A DNA stretch of 64,000 nt from Flavobacterium sp. UBA5153 (GCA_002413745.1 DHXP01000073.1:289919-353918); one strand, 5' to 3'. Shown: positions 17,581 through 26,792, counted from the stretch's first letter. Translations and numbers: made by a program. Notes: generated from the letters alone by a model not told the origin.

Positions 17581-18365
17581 TAATAATTCCCGGTATATCC
17601 CTTCATGACCCCTCTTGATGAATTTCTGATAAAATCTAATATTTCATCGCGTTCAGGAGTTGCTTCCATTTCAGCCTCAATGATACCTATAGCTTGGGTT
17701 ACATTATAATTTTTTTGGTAAAGAATTCTATATATTTCTTGAATTTCCCTGATTTTTTCGGGCGTGAACCCCCTTCTTCTTAGTCCGATTGAATTGATTC
17801 CCACATAAGACAAAGGCTCTTTTGCTGCCTTTGTAAATGGTGGAACATCTTTTCTGACCAATGAACCACCTGAAACCATCGCGTGATCTCCAACATTTAT
17901 AAATTGATGGATGGCTGCCAAGCCTCCAATAATGGCATATTTACCAATTGTAACGTGGCCTGCAAGCGCTACTCCGTTTACGATGATGGCATTGTCACCA
18001 ATATGGCAGTCATGGGCAATATGTGCCGTTGCCATAATCAAACAATTATTGCCAAGGGTTGTTTGACCTGATGCGATTGTTCCTCTATTGATGGTTACAC
18101 ATTCTCTGATTGTACAATTGTCGCCAATTATTGCCAAAGAATCCTCCCCACCAAACTTTAAATCTTGTGGAATTGCCGATATTACCGCACCTGGAAAAAT
18201 ATTGCAATTTTTTCCTATTCTTGCGCCTTCCATTATGGTTACATTTGAACCTATCCAAGTTCCGTCACCGATGACTACATTATTATGAATCGTTGTAAAG
18301 GGTTCAATAACTACATTTTTTGCAATTTTTGCACCCGGATGAACGTATGCTAAGGGTTGATTCAT
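17580..18365 (-). CDS. lpxA: Acyl-ACP--UDP-N-acetylglucosamine O-acyltransferase
   Basis: 261-residue LpxA, the first enzyme of lipid A synthesis. It transfers a 3-hydroxyacyl chain to the 3-OH of UDP-GlcNAc. Hexapeptide repeats run from about residue 10 to 185, and the catalytic His lies in MATAHIAHDCHIGDNAI (about residues 111-127). The C-terminal helical part includes NSIGLRRRGFTPEKIREI, which is diagnostic. Length is normal (E. coli 262). It is in a cluster with lpxC-fabZ and lpxD on the same strand. Confidence 0.95.
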   Translation of the reverse strand: MNQPLAYVHPGAKIAKNVVIEPFTTIHNNVVIGDGTWIGSNVTIMEGARIGKNCNIFPGAVISAIPQDLKFGGEDSLAIIGDNCTIRECVTINRGTIASGQTTLGNNCLIMATAHIAHDCHIGDNAIIVNGVALAGHVTIGKYAIIGGLAAIHQFINVGDHAMVSGGSLVRKDVPPFTKAAKEPLSYVGINSIGLRRRGFTPEKIREIQEIYRILYQKNYNVTQAIGIIEAEMEATPERDEILDFIRNSSRGVMKGYTGNY

Positions 18366-18383
18366 CTGTGATTTTTTATTTAG

Positions 18384-18420
18384 CCTCTCCCCACAACCCT
18401 CTGTAAAGGAGAGCGTAGCG
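18384..18420. repeat. Third 'CCCTCTCC' dispersed repeat
   Basis: CCTCTCCCCACAACCCTCTG followed by TAAAGGAGAGCG, between lpxA and lpxC-fabZ; the same family as 17427-17579. Confidence 0.65.
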
Positions 18421-18435
18421 ATTGGTAGTTTATAT

Positions 18436-19833
18436 TTATTGTTTTCTAGCTATTTGCGCCATTAACTCCGCTTCGGCCACAAGTTTTCCGTTGGCATAAG
18501 CATTAGCCTGCATGTGACAAATTCCTCTTCTGATAGGAGTAATTAAATCACATTTAAAAATTAAGGTATCCCCCGGAAGCACTTTATGTTTGAATTTGAC
18601 ATTGTCAATTTTCATAAAGTATGTCAAATAATTTTCTGGATCAGGAACTGTGCTCAATACTAAAATCCCTCCTGTTTGTGCCATCGCTTCAACGATTATT
18701 ACACCTGGCATAACCGGAGCTCCCGGAAAATGACCCACAAAGAAGTTTTCGTTCATCGTTACATTTTTCAATCCAACTATATGACTTTCGGACATTTCTA
18801 TTATTCTGTCAATAAATAAAAATGGAGGTCTATGTGGAAGCACGGACATAATTTTATGAATATCCATCAAAGGCTCTTGATTCAAATCATAAACAGGAAC
18901 AAAATTTCTTTGCTCAATTTTTATGATTTTGGCCATTTTTTTAGCAAACTGTGTATTCACAAAATGACCCGGTTTATTGGCTATTATCTTTCCTTGTATT
19001 CTAGTGCCAATTAAAGCCAAATCGCCTACTACATCAAGCAATTTATGTCTAGCGGCTTCGTTCGGATAGTGCAACGTTAGATTATCTAAAATACCATTTG
19101 GTTTTACCGATATTTCGTCTTTTCCAAAGGCAACTTTTAGACTATTCATTGTTTTTTCGGAAATTTCCTTATCTACATACACAATGGCATTATTCAAATC
19201 TCCTCCTTTTATTAAACCATCCTCTAAAAGGGATTCCAGTTCATGAAGAAAACTAAAGGTTCTTGAATCGGCAATTTCCGTTTTAAAATCAGAAATAGTT
19301 TTCATCGTGGCATTTTGGGTTCCCAATACTTTGGTGCCAAAATCGACCATCGAGGTTATTTGATAATCATCACAAGGCATCACCAATATCTCGCTGCCTG
19401 TTTCATCATCAGTATAAGAGATTACTTCTTTAACAATGTATATCTTTCTTTTCGCCTCTTGTTCTTGAATTCCAACTTTTTCGATAGCTTCAACAAAATA
19501 TTTCGAAGAGCCATCCATAATAGGAAGTTCTGATGCGTCTAATTCAATGATGACGTTATCTAAATCACAACCAACCAATGCTGCCAGAACATGTTCCGGC
19601 GTTTGAATTTTGACACCTAATTTTTCTAAATTGGTTCCCCTTTGCGTGTTTACAACATAATTCGCATCGGCCTCAATAATGGGCTGCCCTTCAAGATCTA
19701 CTCTCACAAAAGTATAACCATTATTTATTGGTGCAGGTTTGAATGTTATTTTAACTTCTTTTCCTGTATGCAGTCCAACTCCAGTTAGTGAAATTTCTGT
19801 CTTGATGGTCTTCTGTTTAACCATTTTTTCCAT
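18436..19833 (-). CDS. lpxC-fabZ: Bifunctional UDP-3-O-acyl-GlcNAc deacetylase / 3-hydroxyacyl-ACP dehydratase
   Basis: 465-residue fusion. The N-terminal 310 residues are LpxC, the zinc-dependent committed step of lipid A synthesis ([20 protein letters not shown] at 16-35, PEHVLAAL with a zinc ligand at 79-86, and [14 protein letters not shown] with the second ligand pair). The C-terminal 150 residues are FabZ ([13 protein letters not shown], then [20 protein letters not shown] with the active-site His and Glu). The fusion is a known feature of Bacteroidota. An internal Met at codon 4 is an alternative start; both overlap the end of lpxD. Confidence 0.95.
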   Translation of the reverse strand: MEKMVKQKTIKTEISLTGVGLHTGKEVKITFKPAPINNGYTFVRVDLEGQPIIEADANYVVNTQRGTNLEKLGVKIQTPEHVLAALVGCDLDNVIIELDASELPIMDGSSKYFVEAIEKVGIQEQEAKRKIYIVKEVISYTDDETGSEILVMPCDDYQITSMVDFGTKVLGTQNATMKTISDFKTEIADSRTFSFLHELESLLEDGLIKGGDLNNAIVYVDKEISEKTMNSLKVAFGKDEISVKPNGILDNLTLHYPNEAARHKLLDVVGDLALIGTRIQGKIIANKPGHFVNTQFAKKMAKIIKIEQRNFVPVYDLNQEPLMDIHKIMSVLPHRPPFLFIDRIIEMSESHIVGLKNVTMNENFFVGHFPGAPVMPGVIIVEAMAQTGGILVLSTVPDPENYLTYFMKIDNVKFKHKVLPGDTLIFKCDLITPIRRGICHMQANAYANGKLVAEAELMAQIARKQ

Positions 19834-20863
19834 TTTTTTGGTTTAATATTTGTTTTTTTAATTCTTCTATCTCAGTAACAATTTTTGGCAAATTCTTGAA
19901 ATGAACATAGGATTTACTGAAATCATTGTATCCAAATGTTGGGCTTCCTTGCAAGATTTCATTATCTTTAATATTACGGGCTACACCGGATTGCGCCTGA
20001 ATTCGCACATTATCACCTATCGTCAAATGTCCTACAATGCCTACTTGACCTCCTATCATTCCGTTTTTGCCAATTTTTGTGGAACCGGCAATTCCGGTTT
20101 GGGCCGCTATTACCGTATTTTCGCCTATTTCTACATTATGCCCAATCTGGATTTGGTTGTCCAGCTTCACTCCTCTTCTTATAATGGTAGAACCCATTGT
20201 GGCCCTATCTATGGTGGTGTTTGCCCCAACTTCTACGTTATCTTCTATAATAACATTTCCTATTTGGGGAATCTTGGAAAATGTCCCGTCGGGATTTGGT
20301 GCAAAACCGAAACCATCCGCTCCAATAATAGTCCCGGAATGTATGTTGCAATTGTTGCCAATTATACTTTCTGAATGGATTTTTGCGCCAGCAAAAATAG
20401 TGACATTATCCCCTATTACCACATTTTCTCCCACGAAACAATTAGGATAAATCTTCACATTTTCACCCAAGACCACGTTTTCTCCAATGTAACTAAAGCT
20501 TCCCAAATATAAATTGGCTCCATATTTTACATTTTCCGAAAGAAATGAAGGCTGTTCAATTCCGGTTTTATTCCCTTTTTTTGCCTGGTCGTAAAATTCC
20601 AGTAATTTTGAAAAAGATAAGTAAGCATCTTCCACTTTTATTAGTGTAGTTGCCAGTTCTCTATCAGGGGCAAAAGTATTATTTACAATAGTTATGGTAG
20701 CCTGTGTAGTATAGATGTAATTTTGGTATTTTGGGTTTGCCAAAAAGGTAAGTGATCCCTCGGATCCCTCCTCAATCTTGGACAATTTATAAACCTCGGC
20801 ATTGGGATTACCAACGACTTCTCCTTCTAAAATTCCCGCTATTTGTTCTGCTGTAAATTTCAT
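19817..20863 (-). CDS. lpxD: UDP-3-O-(3-hydroxyacyl)glucosamine N-acyltransferase
   Basis: 348-residue LpxD, third enzyme of lipid A synthesis. The N-terminal domain (1-100, [20 protein letters not shown]) binds the uridine nucleotide. The hexapeptide-repeat helix runs from about 105 to 320, with the catalytic His in [20 protein letters not shown]. The end has [15 protein letters not shown], the C-terminal helix. Length is usual (about 340-350). Its end overlaps the lpxC-fabZ start, so the genes are coupled. A TATTTTTG box at 20960-20967 on the minus strand probably starts the lpx operon. Confidence 0.95.
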   Translation of the reverse strand: MKFTAEQIAGILEGEVVGNPNAEVYKLSKIEEGSEGSLTFLANPKYQNYIYTTQATITIVNNTFAPDRELATTLIKVEDAYLSFSKLLEFYDQAKKGNKTGIEQPSFLSENVKYGANLYLGSFSYIGENVVLGENVKIYPNCFVGENVVIGDNVTIFAGAKIHSESIIGNNCNIHSGTIIGADGFGFAPNPDGTFSKIPQIGNVIIEDNVEVGANTTIDRATMGSTIIRRGVKLDNQIQIGHNVEIGENTVIAAQTGIAGSTKIGKNGMIGGQVGIVGHLTIGDNVRIQAQSGVARNIKDNEILQGSPTFGYNDFSKSYVHFKNLPKIVTEIEELKKQILNQKNGKNG

Positions 20864-20959
20864 CTTATCTGATTATATTTTTTATAAGAATAAGATGGAA
20901 ATCACTATCTATTATTCTAATTCTATTCAAAAAAAATGTACTGGCTCGTTTCATTCCGA

Positions 20960-20967
20960 CAAAAATA
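20960..20967 (-). promoter_or_regulatory. -7 box, probable lpx operon promoter
   Basis: TATTTTTG on the minus strand, matching TAnnTTTG, about 97 bp upstream of lpxD and just past the stop of the HD-domain gene. Confidence 0.45.
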
Positions 20968-20994
20968 TAAAAAAATAGATTTTAAATGTTCATT

Positions 20995-22224
20995 TTATGC
21001 AAGTTGTTTTGGGAAACATATATAATATTTGGTTACCAATTTAGACAATGACTTCAAATTCAATTGATCAGAGGCTTCAACAATGTCTTCAATAGTTCTA
21101 TCTTTTTTCAAAATCCGAATCGGTTCTGCTTCTTTACTATATGCTTGGTTTTTAATTTTACCCTTAAAAATAAAATAATTGGTTTCGAGCAAACTAATAT
21201 TGTTTTCCAATGCAAAACGTTCCTTTATGAGTTGCAATTCTTCCGTTGGAATTTTTTCGCTGCTTACTTTTATTTTCAATAAATCCCTGTTGATTATCAT
21301 TTTACTCAAAGATGAAAGTATAAAATCGTCCTGCTTTTGCCAAGATTTTAAGGCGCTAATAATATCAAAATCATCCAATTGTGAAAACAAATCTAGGTTT
21401 TCGCTATCGAAAATATCTAAGGTAATTTTGTTCTGCATAAAAAATAGCAACGGCTCGCTACACGGCAACACAATTCCTTTCTGGGTCAGTTCTTTGGCGC
21501 GTTTTAGGACTTTCGTCAAAATTAACTCGGCCACCAAACTGGTTTTATGCAAATAAGCCTGCCAATACATCAATCGTCTCGACATCAAGAATTTCTCTAC
21601 CGAATAAATGCCTTTTTCTTCAATGACCAAAACATCGTCGACCACATTCATCATTTGGATTAATCGCTCAGAATTGACGTTTCCTTCTGCCACACCTGAA
21701 TAAAAACTGTCACGTTTCAAGTAATCCATTCGATCCATATCGAGTTGGCTGGAAACGAGTTGCAGCATAAATTTTCGATGATAATCACCCTTGAAAACCT
21801 GAATAGCCAAACTCAATTGACCGTCAAATTCCACATTCAGTTGGTCCATAAACAACAATGAAATGGCCTCGTGATGCACATCTTCGACAATGCTTTTTTC
21901 CATGGCATGCGAAAATGGTCCGTGACCTATATCGTGCAACAAAATGGCAATATACAAGGCATTTTCTTCTTCCTGCGAAATAGAAACGCCTTTAAAACGA
22001 AGTACTTCGACGGCTTTTTGCATTATATGCATACAGCCCAAAGCGTGATGAAAACGGGTATGATTTGCTCCGGGGTACACCAAATACGACAATCCCATTT
22101 GGGAAATGCGTCGCAAACGTTGAAAATAAGGATGTTGGACTAAATCGTAAATTAAGGCATTTGGGATGGTAATGAACCCGTAAATGGGATCATTGAATAT
22201 TTTCAGCTTATTGATTTCGCTCAC
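20995..22224 (-). CDS. HD-domain phosphohydrolase
   Basis: 409-residue protein of the HD superfamily (dGTPase/YdhJ-like, HDc). The metal site is visible as H-HD-D: RFHHALGCMHIM, LHDIGHGPFSHAME (residues about 96-109), and the distal Asp in SQLDMDRMDYLKRD. The C-terminal 150 residues are a separate helical region without a known motif. Proteins of this type hydrolyse nucleotides or nucleotide-like phosphates; the substrate is not evident. A near-ideal Bacteroidota promoter precedes it (TTG, 19 bp, TATATTTG). Confidence 0.88.
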   Translation of the reverse strand: MSEINKLKIFNDPIYGFITIPNALIYDLVQHPYFQRLRRISQMGLSYLVYPGANHTRFHHALGCMHIMQKAVEVLRFKGVSISQEEENALYIAILLHDIGHGPFSHAMEKSIVEDVHHEAISLLFMDQLNVEFDGQLSLAIQVFKGDYHRKFMLQLVSSQLDMDRMDYLKRDSFYSGVAEGNVNSERLIQMMNVVDDVLVIEEKGIYSVEKFLMSRRLMYWQAYLHKTSLVAELILTKVLKRAKELTQKGIVLPCSEPLLFFMQNKITLDIFDSENLDLFSQLDDFDIISALKSWQKQDDFILSSLSKMIINRDLLKIKVSSEKIPTEELQLIKERFALENNISLLETNYFIFKGKIKNQAYSKEAEPIRILKKDRTIEDIVEASDQLNLKSLSKLVTKYYICFPKQLA

Positions 22225-22246
22225 TATATTGATTTGTTTTGAGGAA

Positions 22247-22276
22247 CAAATATAAGGAAAGCAGTAATTTTATCAA
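22247..22276 (-). promoter_or_regulatory. Promoter of the HD-domain gene
   Basis: On the minus strand TTG (22274-22276), a 19-bp spacer and TATATTTG (22247-22254). It matches the -33/-7 Bacteroidota consensus, 22 bp upstream of the ATG. Confidence 0.65.
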
Positions 22277-22896
22277 TAATAAATATCTAAAATGATATTC
22301 CTTTTAGAATTGTCGACTAATTTCTCAATTCTGTCATAATATATTTCGTTGACCATTGGGCAGCCAAAACTGTGACAAATGGCTTTGTCCTGCTGCTCAT
22401 AAGGCACAAAACTATATTTATGCAGCACAATACTTCTCGCAAAAGCATTATTGTTGGTTGGGTCTAATCCGTATAATTTAAAGGCTTTGCCGAATTTTCC
22501 CACATATTCTTTCCCAATATAATATTTGCCTAATGAGGTGCAAAGAGAGCTGTTTGTATTGCTGAATTTCAATTCCCCGGCATTTCCCGTTTCTGAACCC
22601 AAACCGTGTGCAACCAGACCTTGATCCACTATTGTGTCCTTTTTTAAGTCATACACAATGAATCTGTTTTTACCGGACATAATTCGCATGTCAATAAAAA
22701 AAGCCAACTCAGTATTGTATTTGGGATTATTGTTAATGAATTGCTTTATAACTTTTACTTGTTCCAATAGCCTTTCTTCAGTTGAAATGGCCACTGACGA
22801 AATTTCATGGGTCTTCTTTTCTGGATTTGGTAATTCCTTCTTGAAACTAGAAAGAAGGATTCCAATTGGAATTAATATGAAAATTATTTTTCTCAT
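22273..22896 (-). CDS. Murein L,D-transpeptidase catalytic domain family protein
   Basis: 207-residue exported protein with an N-terminal hydrophobic signal (MRKIIFILIPIGILLSSFKK). The remainder matches the YkuD_2-type 'murein L,D-transpeptidase catalytic domain' family: KNRFIVYDLKKDTIVDQGLV, then HGLGSETGNAG, IVLHKYSFV and the catalytic cysteine motif CHSFGCPMV near residue 174. Such proteins are expected in the periplasm and act on, or bind, peptidoglycan. The stop lies only a few bases from the HD-gene promoter, and its own TAnnTTTG-like box is at 22988-22995 (minus). Confidence 0.83.
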   Translation of the reverse strand: MRKIIFILIPIGILLSSFKKELPNPEKKTHEISSVAISTEERLLEQVKVIKQFINNNPKYNTELAFFIDMRIMSGKNRFIVYDLKKDTIVDQGLVAHGLGSETGNAGELKFSNTNSSLCTSLGKYYIGKEYVGKFGKAFKLYGLDPTNNNAFARSIVLHKYSFVPYEQQDKAICHSFGCPMVNEIYYDRIEKLVDNSKRNIILDIYY

Positions 22897-23322
22897 TGGG
22901 TAGTATGCTAATTTTATTCGGATCGTTTAGACAACAATCATGCCGTTTTCTGAAAATGATTCTGATTTTCAGAAAATAAACAAACGACAAAATTACAAAA
23001 TAATTGTTTTATAAACCAAAAATTTAAAATTACATACTGCTCTTTAACAGTGTTTTATATGAAATATAAGTGTAAAGCCACAACTTGGGTTAGTGTCTGG
23101 ATCGAAGAAATTCTGATTGACCCTTAAACTTTATTTATGTTTGTTAGCACGATGGCGCGGATTTATAATCCGTGCCTATTACAATTATTTAGATTACTTT
23201 TCAATTTAAATAGATAGTATTTCTATTTGCTTTTTCACTTGTGTCACTTGTGTTTATGGGCACGGATTGCAAATCCGCGCTATCGTTCAAGAGAAAAATT
23301 CTTGTATTTCCGAGCCATCTGG
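22897..23322. other. Intergenic region with two 'GCGGATT...ATCCGTGCC' repeats
   Basis: No gene is seen. 23151-23176 carries GGCGCGGATTTATAATCCGTG with flanks, and 23250-23286 an inverted, longer copy (ATGGGCACGGATTGCAAATC then CGCGC). Each has a dyad GGATTnnnAATCC, and together they form a large inverted repeat around about 75 bp. A third copy is at 58123-58154. The minus-strand box TAATTTTG at 22988-22995 may serve the gene ending at 22273. Confidence 0.6.
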
Positions 23323-23406
23323 GTATTTTCGGCTTAACGAAAATACAATAAAAAACGGTAATTCCAATAAAGTTCCCAGTCTTGCCAAACCGCTGTTAGT
23401 GGCTGG
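23323..23406 (-). repeat. attC-like structured repeat after the DUF4236 gene (copy A, truncated)
   Basis: Immediately after the DUF4236 stop, on the minus strand, the sequence begins GCCACTAACAGCGGTTTGGC and includes GGGAACTTTATTGGAATTAC. It aligns over about 45 bp with the element that follows the orphan gene at 57427-57852. It has an internal perfect 9-bp stem (23323-23331 with 23338-23346) and a CTGGG/CCCAG outer pair. After that it is interrupted by the 'GCGGATTTGCAATCCGTGCC' repeat. Confidence 0.5.
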
Positions 23407-23414
23407 ACTTTTTT

Positions 23415-24701
23415 TTATAACGGGTTTACTGTTTTAAATTCAAAATTAGTAGATACGTTTAAATTATTTTCAAAATTGCCAAAGGCTTCTAAAGAATTAA
23501 TTGCCTTTATATTTAAGCTTGAAAATATTTCTCTAGTAAATTTTATAGAATATATATATTGATCTTCTGCTTTTCCATTTAATTTATTAAGCCTTTGAGT
23601 ATATCCTGAAACAATAATATTTGTAATTTTTGGTGAAATATTATAAAATGTTCCTGCTAAAAAAAAAGCTATTCCAGAAACACATTGAGAATATTCTTGT
23701 TTTAATTCTTTTTGGGATTTATTTTTTATTGAAATTTTTCCACTTGATAATAAACTTGCTTTTTCAGTTGGCATATGTTCAATTTCTGGCAAATCTAAAT
23801 TGATTTTTAGATTTTGCTCTAGATATTTATAGTCCAATGTAAATTCTACTGGTAAAGTAATTTCACCTATTATACTTTCTATTTTACTTTCGATGTAATC
23901 ATTATCACCTAATAATATTTTCTCAAGTTCGTTTTTGATTTTTAAATACTCCGCTAAATACTCTTTATCTTTTGTGTCTTTAGTATACTTTTCATTTTCA
24001 TTAAATTCTTTATTTTTACTTTCCCATTCATTTGTTTTTTCTTTAAATGTTTTTTGTAAATTTTCATCAACAAAATCTTGTCTCATTTTTTTATTCTTCC
24101 AAAAAAAAACTTTTTTAATGTTTTTCTTTGCAATTATTTCTAAATCTGATTTTATTAATTCTATTTCCGGTTTTATAATATCGAATTTCTTTACGTTGTA
24201 TGTTTTAGGTTTCAAATTATCAAGTTCCGTTTGAAATATATTTTCAGTAATTATTTCGGGTGTATATTTGAATATATTTATAAATTTTTCTGTTTCTTCA
24301 TCAATAGAATTTTTTCTACTTTCAGTTAAATCGTAAACTACTTTTTTATAACTATCACTTTTTTTAATTTTTCTAATTAAACTTTCATCGCTTAGTATTC
24401 TACCATTTTTATCTTCAACAATTAAAACTGGAATTCCCTTTTCATCAAGTCTAATATTAACATTTATTTCGTCTTGCTGGTTTTTCGAATTGTTTGATAA
24501 TGAAGAAATATTATCGTTTGAATTTGAACTTACTTTTGTTCTTTTGTATAATCCAGTTCCTGGAATTCCTGTGTTCATATAAGTTCCATTTTTCCCAAAT
24601 GTTGCTGAAGCACCTCTAACTCCTGCACTCATACTTAAACCAGAACCTGAAAGATTTAAATTTAATCCCTTTGCTATTTTTATTCTTTTTCTAAAAGCCA
24701 T
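23415..24701 (-). CDS. DUF4236-domain protein, function unknown
   Basis: 428-residue protein. The N-terminal 58 residues match the DUF4236 domain (RIKIAKGLNLNLSGSGLSMS, then GVRGASATFGKNGTYMNTGIP and GTGLY), a short beta domain found in many unrelated proteins. The remainder is rich in Lys, Glu and Asn, with a likely coiled-coil section at 180-265. There is no signal peptide. Base composition is clearly more AT-rich than the neighbours, and the gene is bracketed by repeats, so horizontal arrival as a cassette is plausible. Function unknown. Confidence 0.8.
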   Translation of the reverse strand: MAFRKRIKIAKGLNLNLSGSGLSMSAGVRGASATFGKNGTYMNTGIPGTGLYKRTKVSSNSNDNISSLSNNSKNQQDEINVNIRLDEKGIPVLIVEDKNGRILSDESLIRKIKKSDSYKKVVYDLTESRKNSIDEETEKFINIFKYTPEIITENIFQTELDNLKPKTYNVKKFDIIKPEIELIKSDLEIIAKKNIKKVFFWKNKKMRQDFVDENLQKTFKEKTNEWESKNKEFNENEKYTKDTKDKEYLAEYLKIKNELEKILLGDNDYIESKIESIIGEITLPVEFTLDYKYLEQNLKINLDLPEIEHMPTEKASLLSSGKISIKNKSQKELKQEYSQCVSGIAFFLAGTFYNISPKITNIIVSGYTQRLNKLNGKAEDQYIYSIKFTREIFSSLNIKAINSLEAFGNFENNLNVSTNFEFKTVNPL

Positions 24702-24800
24702 AATTTTTTATTTAATTAGTCTTTCTGCAGATTTTTGGTAGTCTTGCCTACAACTTGCATATAAGTATGATAAAATCATACAAAGCCACCCATTTTTGGG
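24702..24800 (-). repeat. Leader segment with small hairpins, cassette boundary A
   Basis: Read on the minus strand, the DUF4236 gene is preceded by TTATATGCAAGTTGTAGGCA (about 24732-24765), similar to TATATACGAGTTGGCGGTCA before the orphan gene at 57427. Short stems flank it (GTATGAT/ATCATAC and ACCCA/TGGGT). Confidence 0.4.
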
Positions 24801-24924
24801 TAGATTGTAGTGACAAACGCCATACTTTATTGCAATTCAAATATATAAATAAATTATTACAAATAATTGAATAAAACTTTCTAATTCCTCTACTCTTTTG
24901 AGGATAAGTCTTTGGGAACTAAAT

Positions 24925-25060
24925 ATCTTGTCTTCTCGCATGCGTGAGGGATGGAAGCGGCATCCTCGCAGTGCAACGGAGAGATACAGCGCACAGTCCG
25001 ACAGCGCCGCAGCTTGCGGAGGCGGTGGCACGCCCACAAGAATTTTAGCGAACTGACGAA
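24925..25060. ncRNA. GC-rich structured intergenic element
   Basis: A GC island in an AT-rich gap between divergent genes. It contains the stems GGATG/CATCC (24949-24965) and CCGCA/TGCGG (25007-25019) plus further CGCC/GGCG pairings. It has no convincing coding frame. It could be a structured RNA or a dispersed flavobacterial repeat; the strand is uncertain. Confidence 0.35.
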
Positions 25061-25172
25061 GTAAATTCAAATTCGCATTCCGTTTTAAAGCCAATACCTT
25101 AAAATAGTATTAAATTAGCATACTATTGGCAACTTCCCCTTATAAAAAAAGTAAATTGCCGCATTGATTTAT

Positions 25173-25180
25173 TACTTTTG
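25173..25180 (+). promoter_or_regulatory. -7 box of the porX promoter
   Basis: TACTTTTG, matching TAnnTTTG, 18 bp upstream of the porX ATG at 25199, giving a very short leader. This argues against the alternative TTG start at 25178, which lies inside the box. Confidence 0.6.
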
Positions 25181-25198
25181 AATACTTTTTACGAAATT

Positions 25199-26752
25199 AT
25201 GGATAAGATAAAAATACTTTGGGTCGATGACGAAATTGACTATTTAAAACCCCACATTTTATTTCTGGAAAAGAAAAATTACAGTGTTACCACTTGTAAT
25301 AACGGTCGCGACGCCATTGATATTTTTGAAAACGATAATTTTGATATCGTTTTTCTGGACGAAAATATGCCCGGCATGAGTGGTTTGGAAACACTTTCGG
25401 AAATGAAGGAAAAAAAATCCTCGATCCCGATGATTATGATTACCAAAAGTGAGGAAGAATATATTATGGAGGAAGCCATTGGCTCAAAAATCGCCGATTA
25501 TTTGATAAAACCGGTGAATCCAAACCAGATTTTGTTGAGTTTGAAAAAGAATTTGGATCATTCACGATTGATTTCCCAGAAAACGACCTTGGATTACCAA
25601 AAAGAATTCCGGAAAATTTCGATGGAAATGGCGATGGTCAATTCCTATGAAGATTGGGTTGAATTGTATAAAAAATTGGTTTTTTGGGAATTGGAACTTG
25701 AAAACATTGATGACCAAGGTATGATTGAAATTTTGGAATCCCAAAAAGCGGAAGCCAATTCACAATTCGGGAAATTCATAGAACGCAATTATGAAGATTG
25801 GTTTGCCCCAAAAGCTGACAAACCCATACAATCTCACACTTTATTCAGGGAATTAGTTGTTCCGGAAATTGTAAAAAAAGACAAACCCATACTGTTTGTG
25901 GTAATTGATAATTTGCGTTACGACCAATGGAAGGTTTTTGAAAACGTGGTGGGCAATCACTATAAATTAGAAAAAGAAGTGCCATATTACGCCATTTTAC
26001 CCACGGCGACACAATATGCCCGAAATGCCATTTTCTCCGGTTTGACTCCGCTTGAAATGGAAAAACAGTTTCCTCAATATTGGAAAAACGATCCTGAAGA
26101 AGGCGGAAAAAACTTGTTTGAAGCCGAATTTTTGGCAGCACAATTAAAACGACTCGGGTTGAACATCAAGCAGGATTATTTTAAAATCACCAATCTTGCC
26201 GGTGGAAAAAGACTGGTTGAAAATTTCAAAACACTGAAAAACAATGATTTGGTTACGGTGGTTTACAATTTTGTGGATATGCTTTCGCACGCAAAAACCG
26301 AAATGGATGTGGTAAAAGAACTGGCTTCAGATGATAAAGCCTACCGCTCGTTGACTTTGAGCTGGTTTAAAAATTCTCCCCTTTTGGAAATTATTCAGCA
26401 AGCGCAAAAACTGGGATTCAAGTTAATTTTGACTACGGATCACGGAACCATAAACGTAAAAAATCCTTCAAAAGTTGTTGGAGATAAAAATACAAGTCTT
26501 AATTTACGATACAAAACGGGACGCAGTTTAACATACGAACACAAAGATGTTTATGCCGTGAAAGAACCAAAAAATATAGGCTTGCCCACAATTAATATGA
26601 GCAGTTCCTATATTTTCGCAAAAAATGATTTATTTTTGGCTTATGTCAACAACTTCAATCATTACGTGAGTTATTATAAAAACACGTACCAACACGGTGG
26701 AATTTCTTTGGAGGAAATGATTATTCCGTTCTTGATTTTTAACCCAAAATAA
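25199..26752 (+). CDS. porX: PorX-like response regulator with PglZ domain (type IX secretion)
   Basis: 517 residues starting MDKIKILWVDDEID. Residues 1-120 are a CheY-like receiver with acidic pocket D10/D11 and phosphoacceptor Asp54 in FLDENMPG. After a helical linker, residues 215-515 form a PglZ/alkaline-phosphatase-like domain (LFVVIDNLRYDQW, LPTATQYARNAIFSG, TTDHGTINV). This is the PorX architecture; PorX works with the PorY kinase to regulate type IX secretion, and the PglZ domain of characterised members hydrolyses oligonucleotides. The ATG at 25199 is chosen because a promoter box overlaps the upstream TTG. Confidence 0.93.
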   Translation: MDKIKILWVDDEIDYLKPHILFLEKKNYSVTTCNNGRDAIDIFENDNFDIVFLDENMPGMSGLETLSEMKEKKSSIPMIMITKSEEEYIMEEAIGSKIADYLIKPVNPNQILLSLKKNLDHSRLISQKTTLDYQKEFRKISMEMAMVNSYEDWVELYKKLVFWELELENIDDQGMIEILESQKAEANSQFGKFIERNYEDWFAPKADKPIQSHTLFRELVVPEIVKKDKPILFVVIDNLRYDQWKVFENVVGNHYKLEKEVPYYAILPTATQYARNAIFSGLTPLEMEKQFPQYWKNDPEEGGKNLFEAEFLAAQLKRLGLNIKQDYFKITNLAGGKRLVENFKTLKNNDLVTVVYNFVDMLSHAKTEMDVVKELASDDKAYRSLTLSWFKNSPLLEIIQQAQKLGFKLILTTDHGTINVKNPSKVVGDKNTSLNLRYKTGRSLTYEHKDVYAVKEPKNIGLPTINMSSSYIFAKNDLFLAYVNNFNHYVSYYKNTYQHGGISLEEMIIPFLIFNPK

Positions 26753-26756
26753 ATAG

Positions 26757-26792
26757 TGGTCAGTTTGCAGATAAAAACCGAACACTGAACAC
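26757..26792. repeat. 'CAGTGTTC' type dispersed repeat
   Basis: GGTCAGTTTGCAG ... ACACTGAACACT in the porX-tsaE gap; the same imperfect family as 15430-15456 and 49327-49356. Confidence 0.5.

Noticed and set aside
19901-20374. A 157-codon plus-strand frame opposite lpxD
   Set aside because: Same cause: antisense shadow of the LpxD repeats, low-complexity, no independent start signal.
24837-25094. A minus-strand frame in the GC-rich element
   Set aside because: It has codon use unlike any neighbour and runs through inverted repeats; the structured-element explanation is better.
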